Assembly: GCF_004152935.1 (NCBI RefSeq)
Contig: NZ_SETE01000006.1
Location: 62,001 to 126,000 of the forward strand
DNA from: Brumimicrobium glaciale
GTDB lineage: Bacteria > Bacteroidota > Bacteroidia > Flavobacteriales_D > Crocinitomicaceae
Direction: 5' to 3'
DNA: 64,000 bases
Shown: in pieces, positions 16,244 through 25,109 of the stretch
Layout of the letters: every line of letters starts with the position of its first letter
How positions within the stretch are numbered: position 1 is the stretch's first letter
The notes under the pieces: model-generated
Database searches by the model: none
Told to the model about the DNA's origin: nothing
Seen by the model: only the letters and a program-made list of their open reading frames with translations
Translations under genes and position numbers: made by a program

Positions 16244-17458
16244 ATGAATAAAACAATTATTGCATCTGTAATGATGCTGAGTATAGGATTATTTGCCTTT
16301 GCTCAAGACCTAACTCCGAACTCTGTAAAGCTGAAAGTAAAAAGCTCAAATGGACTTTTCCAATATAGTTACTTACCTGTGTATCCTGAATATTCAGAGT
16401 ACGAGGATTATTCTGTGACTTTGAAAGACGTAGATGGAAAAGAGTACACCACAAGAACAAATATTGGGGAAAAGCGTGATGTGCCTTTCTCAATGTACTA
16501 TCTCGAAAATCTAACTCATGTCGTTTCTGACGGAGATTTTCATATCAATATAACTAGACTAGATACACGTATTGAGAAGCTCACTAAAAAAGAGTATTCT
16601 TCAGGTGGAGATAATGCAACTAAACGTTTTGGCTATACCATAGAGCATAAAGATAAATACGCAATTTCAATAATTGATGCTAAAGGCGATAAAGGAGTGA
16701 TCTATGATACAACGCTAACGATTTTAGGCAAATCTGTATTTCCTAAAGATTATAGCGAAAAAATACATTTTAGTAATGCGGGCTTAGCTTTGAAAGGCTT
16801 AGATCAATTTATTTATAACTCACCCACGAAGGATGTCAATATTAAAAAAACCAGCAATGTGATTAAAAAGCATAATTCGGGTAAAAGACAATCCCCGCAA
16901 TTTGCTAAAAAGACTTTGTACATATTAATTAATGGTGGAGTAAAAAACAAACTTAGGGGGACAATTTCGCAAGGATGGTATCTCAAAAGAATTGATGTTT
17001 TTGAAGTGAAAACCAAGGAAAAAGCCTACGAAGAAATTAACGAGGCTGCCAGTCTTGTTAATGAAGCGATTAAAATAATGAAGCAGAATTATAAAGATGA
17101 GGTTGTAACCAATTTTCACGATGAAAAAGTTTTCTTAATGATGGACCAAGCTTATATGATGCTTGAAAAATATAGAGACGAGAAGTACATTAATGCACTA
17201 ACGGAAGATGTTCAAGATTTGTTTGAGATAGGAATGAACATAAACATCTTTTTCACTGCAATTGCTACGAGTAGATTCGATGAGGCCAATAATATCTTAA
17301 AAGATATAAAGGCATTTATGGAGGGAGTTTCAGATACGAGCTTGAAACGTACTGAACTTAGGGATGTAAATCATTCTATTGATGTTATGGTTTTTATTCT
17401 TGAAAGAGAAGAAAGGTTGTTTGAAAAACATAAAGACATATATAACTTCTATAAATAG
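16244..17458 (+). CDS. Exported protein of unknown function
   Basis: 404 aa from the ATG at 16244. An in-frame TTG at 16217 lies in the predicted promoter. Signal peptide MNKTIIASVMMLSIGLFAFAQ. The mature part has no family I recognise: an N-terminal beta-rich region (about 25-200) with YSEYEDYSVTLKDVDGKEYT, a Lys/Asn-rich middle, and a helical C-terminal part (about 265-400) with INEAASLVNEAIKIMKQNYK and NILKDIKAFMEGV. It is followed by a terminator shared with the convergent gene. A periplasmic or surface location is likely. Confidence 0.7.
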   Translation: MNKTIIASVMMLSIGLFAFAQDLTPNSVKLKVKSSNGLFQYSYLPVYPEYSEYEDYSVTLKDVDGKEYTTRTNIGEKRDVPFSMYYLENLTHVVSDGDFHINITRLDTRIEKLTKKEYSSGGDNATKRFGYTIEHKDKYAISIIDAKGDKGVIYDTTLTILGKSVFPKDYSEKIHFSNAGLALKGLDQFIYNSPTKDVNIKKTSNVIKKHNSGKRQSPQFAKKTLYILINGGVKNKLRGTISQGWYLKRIDVFEVKTKEKAYEEINEAASLVNEAIKIMKQNYKDEVVTNFHDEKVFLMMDQAYMMLEKYRDEKYINALTEDVQDLFEIGMNINIFFTAIATSRFDEANNILKDIKAFMEGVSDTSLKRTELRDVNHSIDVMVFILEREERLFEKHKDIYNFYK

Positions 17459-17481
17459 AGGGTTTTATTATTGATTTTAAG

Positions 17482-17513
17482 AGGATAGAACTTAAGAGTT
17501 CTATCCTTTTTAA
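17482..17513. terminator. Terminator between convergent genes
   Basis: AGGATAGAACT, loop TAAG, AGTTCTATCCT followed by TTTTTAAGTTTTT on the + strand. It serves the 16244 gene, and the A-rich upstream side gives a weaker T-run for the opposite strand. Confidence 0.82.
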
Positions 17514-17517
17514 GTTT

Positions 17518-18015
17518 TTACGAATAAGCAAGTTCATCTATATGAATATCCCATTCTTTTAGTGCCTTCATGAAGTAGAGTTCTAAATCTTCAAAGTCAT
17601 CTTTGTAGTCGTATCTATAAACAGATAAGGCAATTATTAAAGTGGATTTTTTCAAGTTAGCGCTTTCTAATTGTGATTTAATCAAGGCAATAAAAGAGTC
17701 ATTTAAAATTCTTTCTGGAGCATTCTGAAAAATATGAATCAAAGTTCGTCCAATTGCAATCTCAATATTTCTTTTCTGTCTTTTGGAATAATTCCCTTTC
17801 TCTATTTCGAAATCGGCACAATTCATTACTTTAATTATCGTATCGAAATTTTTATGAAAATCTTTTTCTCTGATTTCTGGTTGGTCAATGTTTGAAGCGT
17901 CTGTTTTATTAATGTGTTTAAATAAAGAAATCACTTCTCTTTCCGTGTAATTACAATCATTTTGACTAAGGCCAATAGAACTGGAAATGAGGAAAATCGC
18001 AAGTAACAATCTCAT
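17518..18015 (-). CDS. Exported small protein of unknown function
   Basis: 165 aa from ATG at 18015. An upstream TTG at 18039 is in frame but gives a poor signal. Signal peptide MRLLLAIFLISSSIGLSQ. The mature protein is helical and charged (SLFKHINKTDASNIDQPEIR, NIEIAIGRTLIHIFQNAP, LIIALSVYRYDYKDD). The Asp/Glu-rich end HIDELAYS is unremarkable. It is the last gene of a - strand cluster that starts with the S9 fusion protein. No function can be assigned. Confidence 0.65.
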   Translation of the reverse strand: MRLLLAIFLISSSIGLSQNDCNYTEREVISLFKHINKTDASNIDQPEIREKDFHKNFDTIIKVMNCADFEIEKGNYSKRQKRNIEIAIGRTLIHIFQNAPERILNDSFIALIKSQLESANLKKSTLIIALSVYRYDYKDDFEDLELYFMKALKEWDIHIDELAYS

Positions 18016-18050
18016 AAGTATTATTTTAATATTGAACAAGATAATATGTT

Positions 18051-18806
18051 TTAGTCATTTTCCACCACCTCAACCAAGTCAAATTCTATTCGAACTCCGC
18101 TTTTAAATTTATAATGCATTTTAATAAAACCGTATTCCATGCAGAAAAGTGCTTCAAGGGTTGAAGAGTAAAAATCAACCTCTTCTAAAACATACTTCTT
18201 TTTTGAAATTAAATCGGATGAAACTTTAACTTGATAAATAGTTATTGAGTCTCCTAAAAATTTATCATTTCCAATACTTTCATATATGTATTCCTGTTTG
18301 AAATATCCTTTCCCATAAACCTTTTGGTTGGTAACAGATAGCGTATCATTTTTATTTTCTAATGCAGAATAAACAAATATCGGGTGAGCTGCATTAAATA
18401 ACATGCTATACTGATTCTGTCTAGGTGGATGCATATAAAAATACCCATTTCGTTTACTTACCAAACCGCCAGATGTTGATTTTTGGACTAACCGAAATTC
18501 TCCATGCTTTTTAAAATAATCTTCATTCATTTCCTGATAAATGGCATTTGGATCAATGTAGTTTTTATATCCTTTTATATCAGTTTCGTATATATAAATC
18601 AAAGATTTTTGTTTCCAAGGTTGAAAAATCCATCTTTTATCAGGAATCCTAATTATCAATGTTTCATTCGTAATCGTATCTCCAATACTGTCAATATACA
18701 AAGCATTATAAATGTAATCTCGCTTGGTTTCGAAGTATTTGAAATTTTGCGAAAAAGCAGTAAATATTGTCAGGATAAATCCTAACCCGATTATGAATTT
18801 TGTCAT
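18051..18806 (-). CDS. Exported HPPR-motif protein
   Basis: 251 aa. Signal peptide MTKFIIGLGFILTIFTAFSQ. The mature protein shows YFYMHPPRQNQYSM around residues 130-145, then strands ending VDFYSSTLEALFCMEYGFIK. The neighbouring lipoprotein (18834-19565) has the same order of landmarks: HPPR, then a V-x-F strand, then GF-x-KM-x-Y. I regard the two as remote paralogues. No known domain is recognised. It lies 27 bases downstream of that neighbour and is probably co-transcribed with it. Confidence 0.68.
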   Translation of the reverse strand: MTKFIIGLGFILTIFTAFSQNFKYFETKRDYIYNALYIDSIGDTITNETLIIRIPDKRWIFQPWKQKSLIYIYETDIKGYKNYIDPNAIYQEMNEDYFKKHGEFRLVQKSTSGGLVSKRNGYFYMHPPRQNQYSMLFNAAHPIFVYSALENKNDTLSVTNQKVYGKGYFKQEYIYESIGNDKFLGDSITIYQVKVSSDLISKKKYVLEEVDFYSSTLEALFCMEYGFIKMHYKFKSGVRIEFDLVEVVEND

Positions 18807-18833
18807 TTATATTTTTAATTTTTATTCTACCCT

Positions 18834-19565
18834 CTATTTCTCCATCATCAAAACAACAGAAGTTTCATCAGTAAAAAAATATGCCATTTTGGTAAACCCT
18901 AACTTTGAATTAAACTCAAACTCTACATTACAAATCTTATTCTCGCTGATTTCTTTTCCCCAATTAGAACTTCCGCTGATTTTAGCTACAAAAGACGAAT
19001 CAGCATTGTAAATAACATCCTCAATAATAAGTTCTCTGAATACCTCATTCATATTGTGCTCGCCATATCCAGCAACAATATTGTTTATTGTACTCCATTT
19101 ATACCCTTTTATAACGGGTAAATTAATTTCTGGAAATGGTGCTATTTCTAATTTTGTAAGGGTGTAAGATCGTGGTGGATGTAAATGGAATTCAGCTGTG
19201 TTTTCATGAGCACTCGTTATGTCCCATTTGTAGAATTTAACTGTATCGACAAAAAGCTTCTTCTCTTCTTCCGTTAAAAATGCTTCACTATAATAGTGTT
19301 TGTATTTTATTTTCGTTCCGAAACTGTAGTTTCCTGGAATCACTTTTAAAGCTAAATCGAAATTGAGCGTTCTGTCCTTGTCTTTCTGAACAACCTTGTA
19401 TGAAAATTCTTTTCCAGTAATAAGAATGATGTTATCGTCGTTGTATTTTGACTTTACATCAGTTCTGTTTTCAGTATTAAGTCTTTTAGCATGATTCTTT
19501 CTGATTGGTGCGCAGGAAGTGGCAGTTAGAACTATGACGAGTAAAGCGATGAGGTTATATTTCAT
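18834..19565 (-). CDS. HPPR-motif lipoprotein
   Basis: 243 aa from ATG at 19565. The open frame extends to 19727, but the extra 54 residues overlap the S9 fusion gene and lack a signal. From 19565 the start MKYNLIALLVIVLTATSC is a clean lipoprotein signal (Cys18). Landmarks are FHLHPPRSYTLTKLE followed by FPEINLPVIKGYKW, and near the end VEFEFNSKLGFTKMAYFF. These line up with the next gene downstream. Function unknown. It is likely attached to the outer membrane and acts with the S9 fusion protein encoded just upstream. Confidence 0.7.
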   Translation of the reverse strand: MKYNLIALLVIVLTATSCAPIRKNHAKRLNTENRTDVKSKYNDDNIILITGKEFSYKVVQKDKDRTLNFDLALKVIPGNYSFGTKIKYKHYYSEAFLTEEEKKLFVDTVKFYKWDITSAHENTAEFHLHPPRSYTLTKLEIAPFPEINLPVIKGYKWSTINNIVAGYGEHNMNEVFRELIIEDVIYNADSSFVAKISGSSNWGKEISENKICNVEFEFNSKLGFTKMAYFFTDETSVVLMMEK

Positions 19566-19716
19566 AATTATGATTTGTCTGTTTTGAAGTAAATATTTTG
19601 CTAATTTATTTATATAATTGACTGTTGTTTGGTGGGTTTGGTTTTTTTGTGATTTTAGGAATAGGTGTTTTTCGGGTTTTGCTAGACTATTTATAACTCC
19701 CCAATCCTCAGTGCCT

Positions 19717-22700
19717 TCAAAACTCATTCATTATAAACCGCACAATATTCTGCTGCTTTCTAATTTCATCCATCATTGAACCACCTTTGTGGCCAGAATT
19801 CATTTCTAAATTCATTAGAATTATTGAATTAGATGAATTGTTCTCACGATATGCAGCTGCGCTTTTTACGATTTGCCAATATGGAATTTGATCATCATGA
19901 AAACCTCCTAAAAACAGCATGTTTGGATAGTTTTGTTTTCCGATATTCTGATAAGGAGAATAAGACTTGATGTTTTTGTACGCTTCTATTTCTGCAGGAT
20001 TTCCCCATTCATTATATTCTACTTCTGTTAAAACATTTGAAGCATCACTCATCATAATTAGTGGATCTAAAAATGGTCGGTCAAAAATTAGCGTCCCGAA
20101 GAGTTCTGGATGATTATTTGCTACAAATCCCATGATTAAACCTCCCGCGCTGGCACCAATTCCTATCATTTGATTTCTCTCTGCATTGTATTTCGATTTT
20201 AGAAACTCAGCGCAAGCCACATAATCTGTAAAAGTATTTCTTTTTTGCAGTTCTTTTCCTTGCTTGTGCCAAGGATAGCCCAATTCTCCGCCACCTCTCA
20301 CATAAGCGAAAGCCACAACATATCCCATTTTTGCAAAAGTCTGATCAAAGTCGTCAATACTTGGTTCTGTTGGGTAGCCATAAGCTCCATAAGATTTCAA
20401 AATAATTCCCTTGATGCTGTCTTTATGAACGGTTGGATTTGATAAAACCATCAAAGTGATTTCTGTTCCATCTTCAGCTTTTACTTTAAACATTTCCAGT
20501 TGTGGAGTTTCACTTCTAAAAACAACATGATGCAATAATTTTAAACTTTTGTTAGCCAAATCAACTTCATACTCTTTGAATGGCAGAAGGGGAGACGTTA
20601 TAATTGTTTTAATTATGTCCTCTTCATAAATCGTTTCAGAAATTCCAACTTGTTGAATTGAATCATTCATAAAGTAATGACTAACTTCTTTTGTAGTTTT
20701 ATTAATTGCTGTAATTGAATATTTATTCAACCAATATTCAGTAAAAATCAGGAAGTTTTTGGTGAGTTCGGCATCTCCAATGTTCCGCTTTGTGGTATAA
20801 ATTGGTTTAGATTTTTTAGCTGTATTATTTTCATAGATTTCACTTGCTCCATTTGGAAGATTGAGAATCACATAAGATTCACCGTTATTATCAGTAACGA
20901 AATTTACGTATTGACCTTCAATTGATTCTCTAATCAATTTTGGAGTTGGAAAAGCCCTTTGTTTCGATAGAATTTGAATTTTATTATCAGATAAGCCAAA
21001 CGATTCAACGATAATGCTTTGTGCTGATTTATCTTCCGAAATTTGTAAGATATACCAATGATTGTCTTCTTGATAAATCAATGAATCAATTCCAGAATTT
21101 ATGTTTCGAATGCGAATTTGATAACTTCTTAATCGGTCGTTTTGCTTTGCATAAATTATGGTTGAGTCACTAAACCAATAAAAGCCATCTGTGGAATCAA
21201 TTTTCGCTAATGTTTCTTGTCCTTTGGCATCGAAAATTTGAGTAGCTTGTGAATAACCTCCTTTTTCGGAATAGGCTACACCCAATAATTCTTTGTTGCT
21301 AAATTTAATATCTTCAAGCACAAAGTTGGTTTTTCCTTCTGCTAATTTGGCTACGTTTAGCAAAGTATCTTCTTTCAGATATCCGGTTTTCTTCATCATT
21401 AATAAACCCAAATCGTAATCTGTGAAGAACCTGTATTCAACCCCGTTATTTTCGAAGTAATCCTTTTTATTCTCTTGTTGAACTATCGTTGAATCTTCAT
21501 AAATTTCATTGTATAAAGTATTGTTTATATAATTATAACGTCGATTGTATTTCTTGTCAATTTTATTGAGAACACTCTCCGAATACTTGTTTTCTAATTC
21601 AATATAGTTTTCCACTAGCGAGTCAGATTTATTCTCTAACCAGCTGTAATTATCCCAAAGCGTATCCTTGTGCATGATTTTAAAAGAAGTTTCAATTTTA
21701 GCAATTGGTTTTTCAAAATCCTGAATCGTTTGATTTACCAAATTATATTGTTCTTCTAAAGAAACCGTTTTTTCAAATTCAATTTTTATGTCTTTTGCTA
21801 GCGGAATATAAGTTGATGACAGCTCAATATTTCTCCATTGTTCTGGATTATAAGTTGGTGAAAACTGATAAATATGAAAAGACTTGGTTAAGTAACTCAA
21901 ACTGTCTTCAGGGAAATCTTTTTTTATGTGAGCGAAATTATCCAGCTTCAAATATCTATGACATTCATATTCGCTTATTTCCTTCAAGTTGTCATAGTAG
22001 GAATGCTCCCTGGCTTGATATGTTTCAACGAAATCTAAAATGTACTTTTCTTCAAATTCAGTATATTTAACTTTCACTCGAATATCTTTTGGTGGGCCCA
22101 TTAAAGGTGAAAAACCGGAGTATCTCGAGTAATCTATCTTTTCTACAAATTCATATTCAAAATTTAAAACAGTAAAGTTTCCACCTGAAATGAAGACAGT
22201 ACCAACGTAATATGCCGAATTAGTTTCATCACCATAATTTGAATTGTATCTTATTTCTTCATCACTCTTAGGATGAAACTTTATAACATAGCATCTTTTA
22301 CCATCAATCATTATTTGACCGTAGTTAATATAAGTGTATTCTTGGATTAATTTAGGGTCTAGAAAATCTCTTTTGTATTTTACTTTGTCTAGAGCAATAA
22401 GGTCGAAGTGGGCACCAACAGGAGAGATAAATTTTTCATATTTACTTTTATCTAAGGAACTCCTAGTTGATACGATTTTTACTTCGTCCTTCTTTGGATG
22501 TATGTAACTAGGGAAATAGACCAAATGTTTAAATACTGACATCTTTCTAAGATTCCAAGGTAAATAATCTTTATCATAGTAAAACCTCATGCCTTTTCTA
22601 GCAATATAGTTTTGAGGATATTTCGCGTAATTCATTTCAAAAATTGCCTCATTCATTAAGATCCATTCTTTGTCTTCTTTCATGATTTCACGATAGAATC

Positions 22701-23130
22701 CTTTCATAAAAGTGCTCTCTCTTTGATAATTCTTGTCGATATTTTTAATCGCCATTTTTACTATTTCCTCTGCTTCATAATTTTTCAACGCTTGAACAGT
22801 TACTTCTTCAAACTCGGTAACTTTTTCAGTTAAAACTATTTTTAACGGTTTTGTCAGAGACTTAGAATTTATTGATTTTCTATAAGTTTCATAGCCAATT
22901 AAAGAAATAATAATGACTTCATTAATTGATTTATCCGAAATTCTAATCTTGAATTCTCCATTTAAGTTGGTACGAGTCCGTTGTTTTTCGTTTTGTAATT
23001 GTACCATAGCAAACGGCACAGGTTCGCCATTCGTTGAATAAACTTTCCCAATAATATCTTGTCCAAAAAGTGAATTAAGGAATGTAATTTGAAATAGAAA
23101 ACTGAGAAAGAATATTTTGCTTGATTTCAT
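19717..23130 (-). CDS. CarboxypepD_reg-like / S9 prolyl oligopeptidase fusion
   Basis: 1137 aa. Signal peptide 1-23. CarboxypepD_reg-like sandwich about 25-100 (DIIGKVYSTNGEPVPFAMVQ, SLIGYETYRKS). The next part (about 115-460) begins EIVKMAIKNIDKNYQ, MKGFYREI and resembles exported Bacteroidetes proteins of unknown function. From about 485 (KDTLWDNYSWLENKSD) the protein is an S9A peptidase: a propeller to about 870, then an alpha/beta hydrolase domain with YVRGGGELGYPWHKQGK. The catalytic triad is complete: Ser994 in GASAGG, Asp1079 in GFHDDQIPYW, His1114 in NSGHKGG. Closest family by motif is oligopeptidase B. It is about 450 residues longer than usual because of the N-terminal half. Confidence 0.88.
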   Translation of the reverse strand: MKSSKIFFLSFLFQITFLNSLFGQDIIGKVYSTNGEPVPFAMVQLQNEKQRTRTNLNGEFKIRISDKSINEVIIISLIGYETYRKSINSKSLTKPLKIVLTEKVTEFEEVTVQALKNYEAEEIVKMAIKNIDKNYQRESTFMKGFYREIMKEDKEWILMNEAIFEMNYAKYPQNYIARKGMRFYYDKDYLPWNLRKMSVFKHLVYFPSYIHPKKDEVKIVSTRSSLDKSKYEKFISPVGAHFDLIALDKVKYKRDFLDPKLIQEYTYINYGQIMIDGKRCYVIKFHPKSDEEIRYNSNYGDETNSAYYVGTVFISGGNFTVLNFEYEFVEKIDYSRYSGFSPLMGPPKDIRVKVKYTEFEEKYILDFVETYQAREHSYYDNLKEISEYECHRYLKLDNFAHIKKDFPEDSLSYLTKSFHIYQFSPTYNPEQWRNIELSSTYIPLAKDIKIEFEKTVSLEEQYNLVNQTIQDFEKPIAKIETSFKIMHKDTLWDNYSWLENKSDSLVENYIELENKYSESVLNKIDKKYNRRYNYINNTLYNEIYEDSTIVQQENKKDYFENNGVEYRFFTDYDLGLLMMKKTGYLKEDTLLNVAKLAEGKTNFVLEDIKFSNKELLGVAYSEKGGYSQATQIFDAKGQETLAKIDSTDGFYWFSDSTIIYAKQNDRLRSYQIRIRNINSGIDSLIYQEDNHWYILQISEDKSAQSIIVESFGLSDNKIQILSKQRAFPTPKLIRESIEGQYVNFVTDNNGESYVILNLPNGASEIYENNTAKKSKPIYTTKRNIGDAELTKNFLIFTEYWLNKYSITAINKTTKEVSHYFMNDSIQQVGISETIYEEDIIKTIITSPLLPFKEYEVDLANKSLKLLHHVVFRSETPQLEMFKVKAEDGTEITLMVLSNPTVHKDSIKGIILKSYGAYGYPTEPSIDDFDQTFAKMGYVVAFAYVRGGGELGYPWHKQGKELQKRNTFTDYVACAEFLKSKYNAERNQMIGIGASAGGLIMGFVANNHPELFGTLIFDRPFLDPLIMMSDASNVLTEVEYNEWGNPAEIEAYKNIKSYSPYQNIGKQNYPNMLFLGGFHDDQIPYWQIVKSAAAYRENNSSNSIILMNLEMNSGHKGGSMMDEIRKQQNIVRFIMNEF

Positions 23131-23587
23131 AGTTGGGTTACAAATAAACGAGTTCTCTAATATAAGTGAGTTATGGGATTTAGTTACTGGATTTTGGAGA
23201 TTTAAAAATTATTGTTTTACAAATGGAGGTGCGTTTCAAATTGTACTGGATATTATATTTTCACTAAAAAATGGTTGTGATTTTATTGGAATTCGAATTC
23301 CATTTCCCCGCATTGTAGAGACGCACAGCAGTGTGTCTCTACAATACGGGGAAACGATTCCATGATTAAAAATAGACCAGTCCAACGAAATTTAATAACG
23401 GTTCTAAACGCTAAAAAAAAACGAATCCCACAAAAAATATTCAGTTTACCCTTTTACAATTAGAGTCAGAAATGATTTTTTTCTATGGAATTTTTTTTAC
23501 TATAAATGCGAACTGTCCGAAAATAGCGGACATTTGAAATATTCTTTTAATTTTTAATGTTCTGATTTTCAACACCAATAACAAAAT
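23131..23587. other. Intergenic region with flank-paired palindrome
   Basis: 457 bases. Holds the palindrome at 23303-23354, a sequence block (about 23353-23440) related to a block near 24.73-24.89 kb, and a small hairpin TGTCCG/CGGACA at 23514-23532. No gene supported. Confidence 0.6.
23303..23354. repeat. GTAGAGAC palindrome, copy A
   Basis: The core GTAGAGACGCAC ... GTGTCTCTAC (23315-23342) is flanked by TTTCCCCGCATT on the left and AATACGGGGAAA on the right. The flanks pair with each other with one mismatch. The core is shared with copies B and C; the flanks are not. Confidence 0.85.
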
Positions 23588-24562
23588 CTATCTCCCAAGC
23601 TTCTCCATAAAATCACAATACTCCTCAGTTGAAACCTTCAAATATCTAGGATTTCCATACAGCAAACTCACATCACTAAAGAAAAGATGATTTCTAAGCT
23701 TGTTAATTTCCTCTTCCGAAAATAAATGATGAATTGGCGGCAAAATAGTCGCTTGTCTTTCTGAATCTCTCAGGCCACCATAGCCAACGAAAATATTGGA
23801 ATAATAAGTGTCATTGCACAGTCTAGATTCTAGATTTTGTCGTGCAGCGATTTTTTGATTTACAGAATCAATGGTAAAAATATATCCATCATACAATGCA
23901 CTTCTTTCTATTATGCTTCCAAAAACATCTCGGTGAATTAAACCTTTTTTTGTTAAGCTGTAAATTTTATCCTGAACTGATTCTAGGTTTTTCCATCCGG
24001 AATGAATCATCAAAATACCAATCATTTCAGAACTGTAGTAGTTAGTTTCAAATCGATTAAAGAGATGAGGTTTCTTGACCATCCATTTTTTAAGTTTTAC
24101 TCCTGTAATACTATCTGCTTTAGAGATATCCCCGTTCTTTTTAGATCGTGAGCGTTGATCTCTTATCATAGCGAAATGAACAGGTAAAGCACTTTTTTTC
24201 TTTTTTAGCTTATTTTTTCTGTAGATTTTCTTTAATTTTCTTTTCGAATAAGGAACATTATATTGTTCTAATGAATATTTTAAATCTCTATACAATAGGC
24301 CATTGCTGAATCCTGATTTTATTAAATAGAAATTCAATTTATTATGGAGTACGTAATTGTTTAAGATTGCTTTATCATAGTCATTTGGAAAACCACTGTA
24401 TGAATTAAGTCCTTCTTGATAATAGTAATCACCCTTAACATAATCTTCATTGGCGATAAAGTATTTAGCGGAATCTATTAGTTGATAATAACGTGTGTAA
24501 TCTTGGGCAAACGAAGTTTGATATATGAGAAATAAGGAGAAAATAAAAATGTTATGTTTCAT
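23588..24562 (-). CDS. Exported protein of unknown function
   Basis: 324 aa. Signal peptide MKHNIFIFSLFLIYQTSFAQ. Helical mature part (LIDSAKYFIANEDYVKGDYY, with one TPR-like pair), a very basic stretch KRKLKKIYRKNKLKKKK around residues 108-124, and later IFVGYGGLRDSERQATILPP and LLYGNPRYLKVSTEEYCDFM. I do not recognise the family. It is bounded on both sides by homologous intergenic repeat modules (23.3 and 24.7 kb). Probably periplasmic. Confidence 0.68.
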   Translation of the reverse strand: MKHNIFIFSLFLIYQTSFAQDYTRYYQLIDSAKYFIANEDYVKGDYYYQEGLNSYSGFPNDYDKAILNNYVLHNKLNFYLIKSGFSNGLLYRDLKYSLEQYNVPYSKRKLKKIYRKNKLKKKKSALPVHFAMIRDQRSRSKKNGDISKADSITGVKLKKWMVKKPHLFNRFETNYYSSEMIGILMIHSGWKNLESVQDKIYSLTKKGLIHRDVFGSIIERSALYDGYIFTIDSVNQKIAARQNLESRLCNDTYYSNIFVGYGGLRDSERQATILPPIHHLFSEEEINKLRNHLFFSDVSLLYGNPRYLKVSTEEYCDFMEKLGR

Positions 24563-24682
24563 AAATGAGCCTTGCTAAAATTGGTTGTTCATTATAATTA
24601 AAAACTCTTATTTGGTTACTTTTTTTTGTTGAAAATAAATTGAATCGGTTTCAAATTATAACCGTTTGGATATATTAATTCG

Positions 24683-24738
24683 GTTTTGTTGGTAATGTAG
24701 AGACGCACGGCCGTGCGTCTCTACATTACCAACAAAAC
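24683..24738. repeat. GTAGAGAC palindrome, copy B (perfect 56-base inverted repeat)
   Basis: Core GTAGAGACGCACGG / CCGTGCGTCTCTAC (24697-24724), extended without mismatch by the locus-specific arms GTTTTGTTGGTAAT and ATTACCAACAAAAC. Total 2 x 28 bases with no loop. Confidence 0.92.
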
Positions 24739-24793
24739 GGTTTCCACAATGAACAAAACGATTTCCACGATAAACAAAACCGTTATCGCGTTG
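24731..24793. repeat. Three tandem 21-base repeats
   Basis: AACAAAACGGTTTCCACAAT then G, AACAAAACGATTTCCACGAT then A, and a diverged AACAAAACCGTTATCGCGTT then G. The first unit overlaps the right arm of palindrome B. A single related unit follows palindrome A (GGGGAAACGATTCCATGAT). Confidence 0.75.
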
Positions 24794-24940
24794 AAAAATT
24801 TTTAATCACAACAAACAACATATTTAACCCAAATAGAATCACGGTTCTAACGTTTACAATTTTTAATCCCACAAAAGAATCCATACCACATAAACCACAT
24901 CCAAAATTAGTCAAACCCATTTCATCTCAAACCAATACCC

Positions 24941-24970
24941 AAAAAAAAAAGGAACGCCTTTTGGCATTCC
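24941..24970 (-). terminator. Terminator downstream of sucA-odhB
   Basis: On the - strand GGAATGCC, loop AAAA, GGCGTTCC then at least ten T. It lies 140 bases after the odhB stop. Confidence 0.8.
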
Positions 24971-25109
24971 TTTTCATTAAATATATTCTAAATCCTGATT
25001 TTGTGGAGTAGAATTTTTGTTAGCAAGGCGCTAGTTGTTTCTTTACAACTGTAAGTTGACTTTTGTCAATGTCAGTTTAAAAAACATCTAGCAACGCCGA
25101 TAACGGAAA

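Larger units (their letters stand above)
24563..25109. other. Intergenic region with palindrome, 21-base repeats and terminator
   Basis: 547 bases. It holds the perfect palindrome at 24683-24738, three 21-base direct repeats at 24731-24793, a block related to 23.4 kb at about 24830-24885, and the odhB terminator at 24941-24970. The + strand of 24790-24950 is strikingly rich in A and C. Confidence 0.65.

Noticed and set aside
19566-19727. 54-residue N-terminal extension of the HPPR lipoprotein
   Set aside because: It overlaps the stop region of the S9 fusion gene, and a clean lipoprotein signal starts at the internal ATG 19565.
21705-22070. 121-aa + strand frame inside the S9 fusion gene
   Set aside because: Antisense shadow of a well-supported coding region without signal, domain or promoter.
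24683-24738. Palindrome B as an intrinsic terminator of odhB
   Set aside because: No T-run follows on either strand and a proper terminator already lies at 24941-24970.
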